A stretch of 29,997 nucleotides of DNA from Cyanophora paradoxa (taxonomy: Eukaryota > Glaucocystophyceae > Cyanophorales > Cyanophoraceae), in contig QPMI01000485.1 of NCBI GenBank assembly GCA_004431415.1, positions 1-29,997 of the forward strand, given 5' to 3'. Below the pieces are notes generated by a model, which worked only from the letters and a program-made list of their open reading frames with translations, ran no database searches and was not told the origin of the DNA. The position numbers were made by a program, and so were the translations under genes. Position 1 is the first letter of the stretch; each line of letters starts with the position of its first letter. Shown in pieces: positions 28,558 through 29,997 of this stretch.

Positions 28558-29997
28558 GCAGTCCGAGTCAGAAGGTGGGACCCGGTCCCGCCCGGTCCCG
28601 CGACGAAATCGCGCCAGGGACGCCCCAGAACGATACAAAATGACGCGCGAGGGCGAGCGCATCCCCGCAAGCTCGATTTCGGGCGCCGTCGACGCTCCAG
28701 TGCGAAGACTTGGCCGAAAATTTGATCCGGCCGGTTCCGCCCGGTCCCGCGACGCGCGCAATCGATGCGTACTGGCGCGCATAGACATAGCAAGGTCTGC
28801 GTACTCCAGAAATCCGCTTTTCGGAGGCCGAACAGTGCAGGAAGGTACCCGATGGCAAAAATTCGATCCGGATCCTGCACGGGCCCGGACATCTTTCCGC
28901 GCGCCCACGCTGCGGCGCATGCGCGGAGCAATAACATAAGCATTCGAGATGTAGACAAAGCATTCCGCACGCTTTGCGTATGCGCGGGGCCGCGGGGACC
29001 AGCCCACCCCGAAAATTCGATCCTCTACAGACCTGCACATCTTTCCGCGCGCCCTCGCATCCTCGCGCATGCGCATCGCTACAATATTCATTTGAGATTT
29101 TATCAAAGCCTTCGACAAGCTTCGAACACGCCGAAGACCACGAGAACCCAGCCGACGGCAAAAATTCGATCCTGCACGGACCCGGACATCTTTCTGCGCG
29201 CCCACGCCGCGGCACATGCGCGGGACAATAGCATATGCATGTGAGATGTAGACAAAGCCTTCCGCATGCTTTACAGATGCGCCGGGCCGCGAGAACCCAG
29301 CCAACCCGAAAGTTCGATCTTGCACGGACCTGCGCGCACAGCTTTCCGCATGCACGCCCTCGCATGCTCACGCATGGGCATTGCTACAGTATTCATTTGA
29401 GCTCTTTGTAAAGCTTTGCGCGAGCTCTGCGGACGGCGGCAATCCAGCCGACGCAAAACTTCGATCCTGGCCACGCCTGCACATCTTTCCGCGCGCCCTC
29501 GCCTCCGCAGACCTGCACATCGATGCTATATGCGTTCGAGATTCTTTTTAAGCGATTCGCAAGCTCTGTGCATGCGCCTGGCCGCGAGAACCTCGCCCTG
29601 CCGGGCCTCCTTCCCAACAATATTATATAATTAATCTCCTCTCAAACTAGATCGATCTGCTCCACTCTTTAATTATTTCCTCGCTCAGTACATAATGGCA
29701 TTAATATTACTCTAGCTAGCCGACCAGCGTTAGCTGGACTGGCCGTCAGCCAGCCAGCTTCTAGCCAGAAAGCTGTTCGCGATCGGCCAGGCCGCTGGCC
29801 AGTGCCCTATATATAGGCCTACTGTGACAGCCGCGAGGGCGTCCGCGAGGCTTCGCCGTACTTAGTGCTCCGCAGGAGCACGGATCTTGTCTCAAAACCA
29901 AAAACCGCCGACCCATATTCCTTTTTTAACCTTTTTTTCCACTCGAGATCCCCCCTGCCAAATAATTTCCGTGTCGCACTCCCTCGAGGCAGAATTA
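28558..29997. repeat. higher-order tandem repeat, unit 2 (cut by window end)
   Basis: It repeats unit 1 with offsets of 1601 bp at its start, 1595 bp at AACAATATT (28021 versus 29616) and 1620 bp at ACTCGAGATC (28321 versus 29941). Subrepeats are anchored at 28862, 29016, 29166, 29313 and 29460. Small indels separate the units. The window stops at the position equivalent to 28377 of unit 1, the centre of a palindrome. Confidence 0.8.

Noticed and set aside
26967-29355. Long minus-strand frames (up to 313 codons) in the tandem repeat, rich in Arg and Cys
   Set aside because: Two or more frames are open at once over the same ~150-bp subrepeats, no start, domain or splice logic is seen, and units differ by indels that shift the frames. 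Best explained by GC-rich repeat composition.
26957-29470. AATTCGATCCT in each subrepeat as a Pol III B box (tRNA-derived SINE)
   Set aside because: It misses the first conserved G positions of GGTTCGANTCC, and no A box at the right distance or tRNA fold was found.
1-29997. CRISPR array, tRNA or rRNA genes
   Set aside because: No repeat-spacer pattern, cloverleaf or rRNA signature was recognised. The tandem repeats are ~150 bp and contiguous.

Overview
This looks like a nuclear DNA segment from a eukaryotic alga, with the tail of a degraded virus-like insertion at its left end. About 1-9.1 kb is AT-richer, densely packed and intron-free, with intergenic gaps of 8-45 nt. From about 9.1 kb onward the DNA is strongly GC-rich, with long G/C homopolymers and spliced genes. 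The splice donors are mostly GTGCGC, GTCCGC or GCGCGC, and several introns are GC-AG. That pattern fits a GC-rich haptophyte or pelagophyte/stramenopile type of alga. The lineage is my inference; no marker gene here settles it.

Left block (1-8.6 kb): a virion-surface cassette broken by many single frameshifts. In order it holds a structural-type protein (+), an F5/8 type C (discoidin) domain (-), a patatin-like phospholipase (-), a large C-terminally membrane-anchored fibre (+), a second fibre with tandem tail-fibre repeats (+), a C1q-like fibre/adhesin (+) and a small intact protein resembling a marine-phage tail-associated family (+). A 43-bp divergent promoter separates patatin from the first fibre. 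A 24-bp-arm hairpin follows the last gene. The set suggests receptor binding and membrane attack by an endogenised giant-virus-like or polinton-like virus. No capsid, polymerase, ATPase or integrase gene is visible in the window, so the virus class stays open.

Middle block (9.1-25.3 kb): host genes. They are a secreted Cys-rich repeat protein (-), an unrecognised broken gene (-), VPS28 of ESCRT-I (-, 7 exons resolved), a START/SRPBCC-like small protein (-), cytosolic-type NAD(P)-malate dehydrogenase (+, 5 exons resolved) and a secreted NHL-type beta-propeller protein (-, 14 exons resolved with consistent phase). A further decayed gene candidate lies on +. The intergenic DNA between them is built from local clusters of short, often palindromic words.

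Right block (25.5-30 kb): two members of a non-coding repeat family, with a third copy at 11.67 kb. Members share a backbone but each is saturated with its own short word. After these comes a higher-order tandem repeat: a unit of about 1.6 kb made largely of ~150-bp subrepeats, present nearly twice and cut by the window end at the centre of a palindrome.
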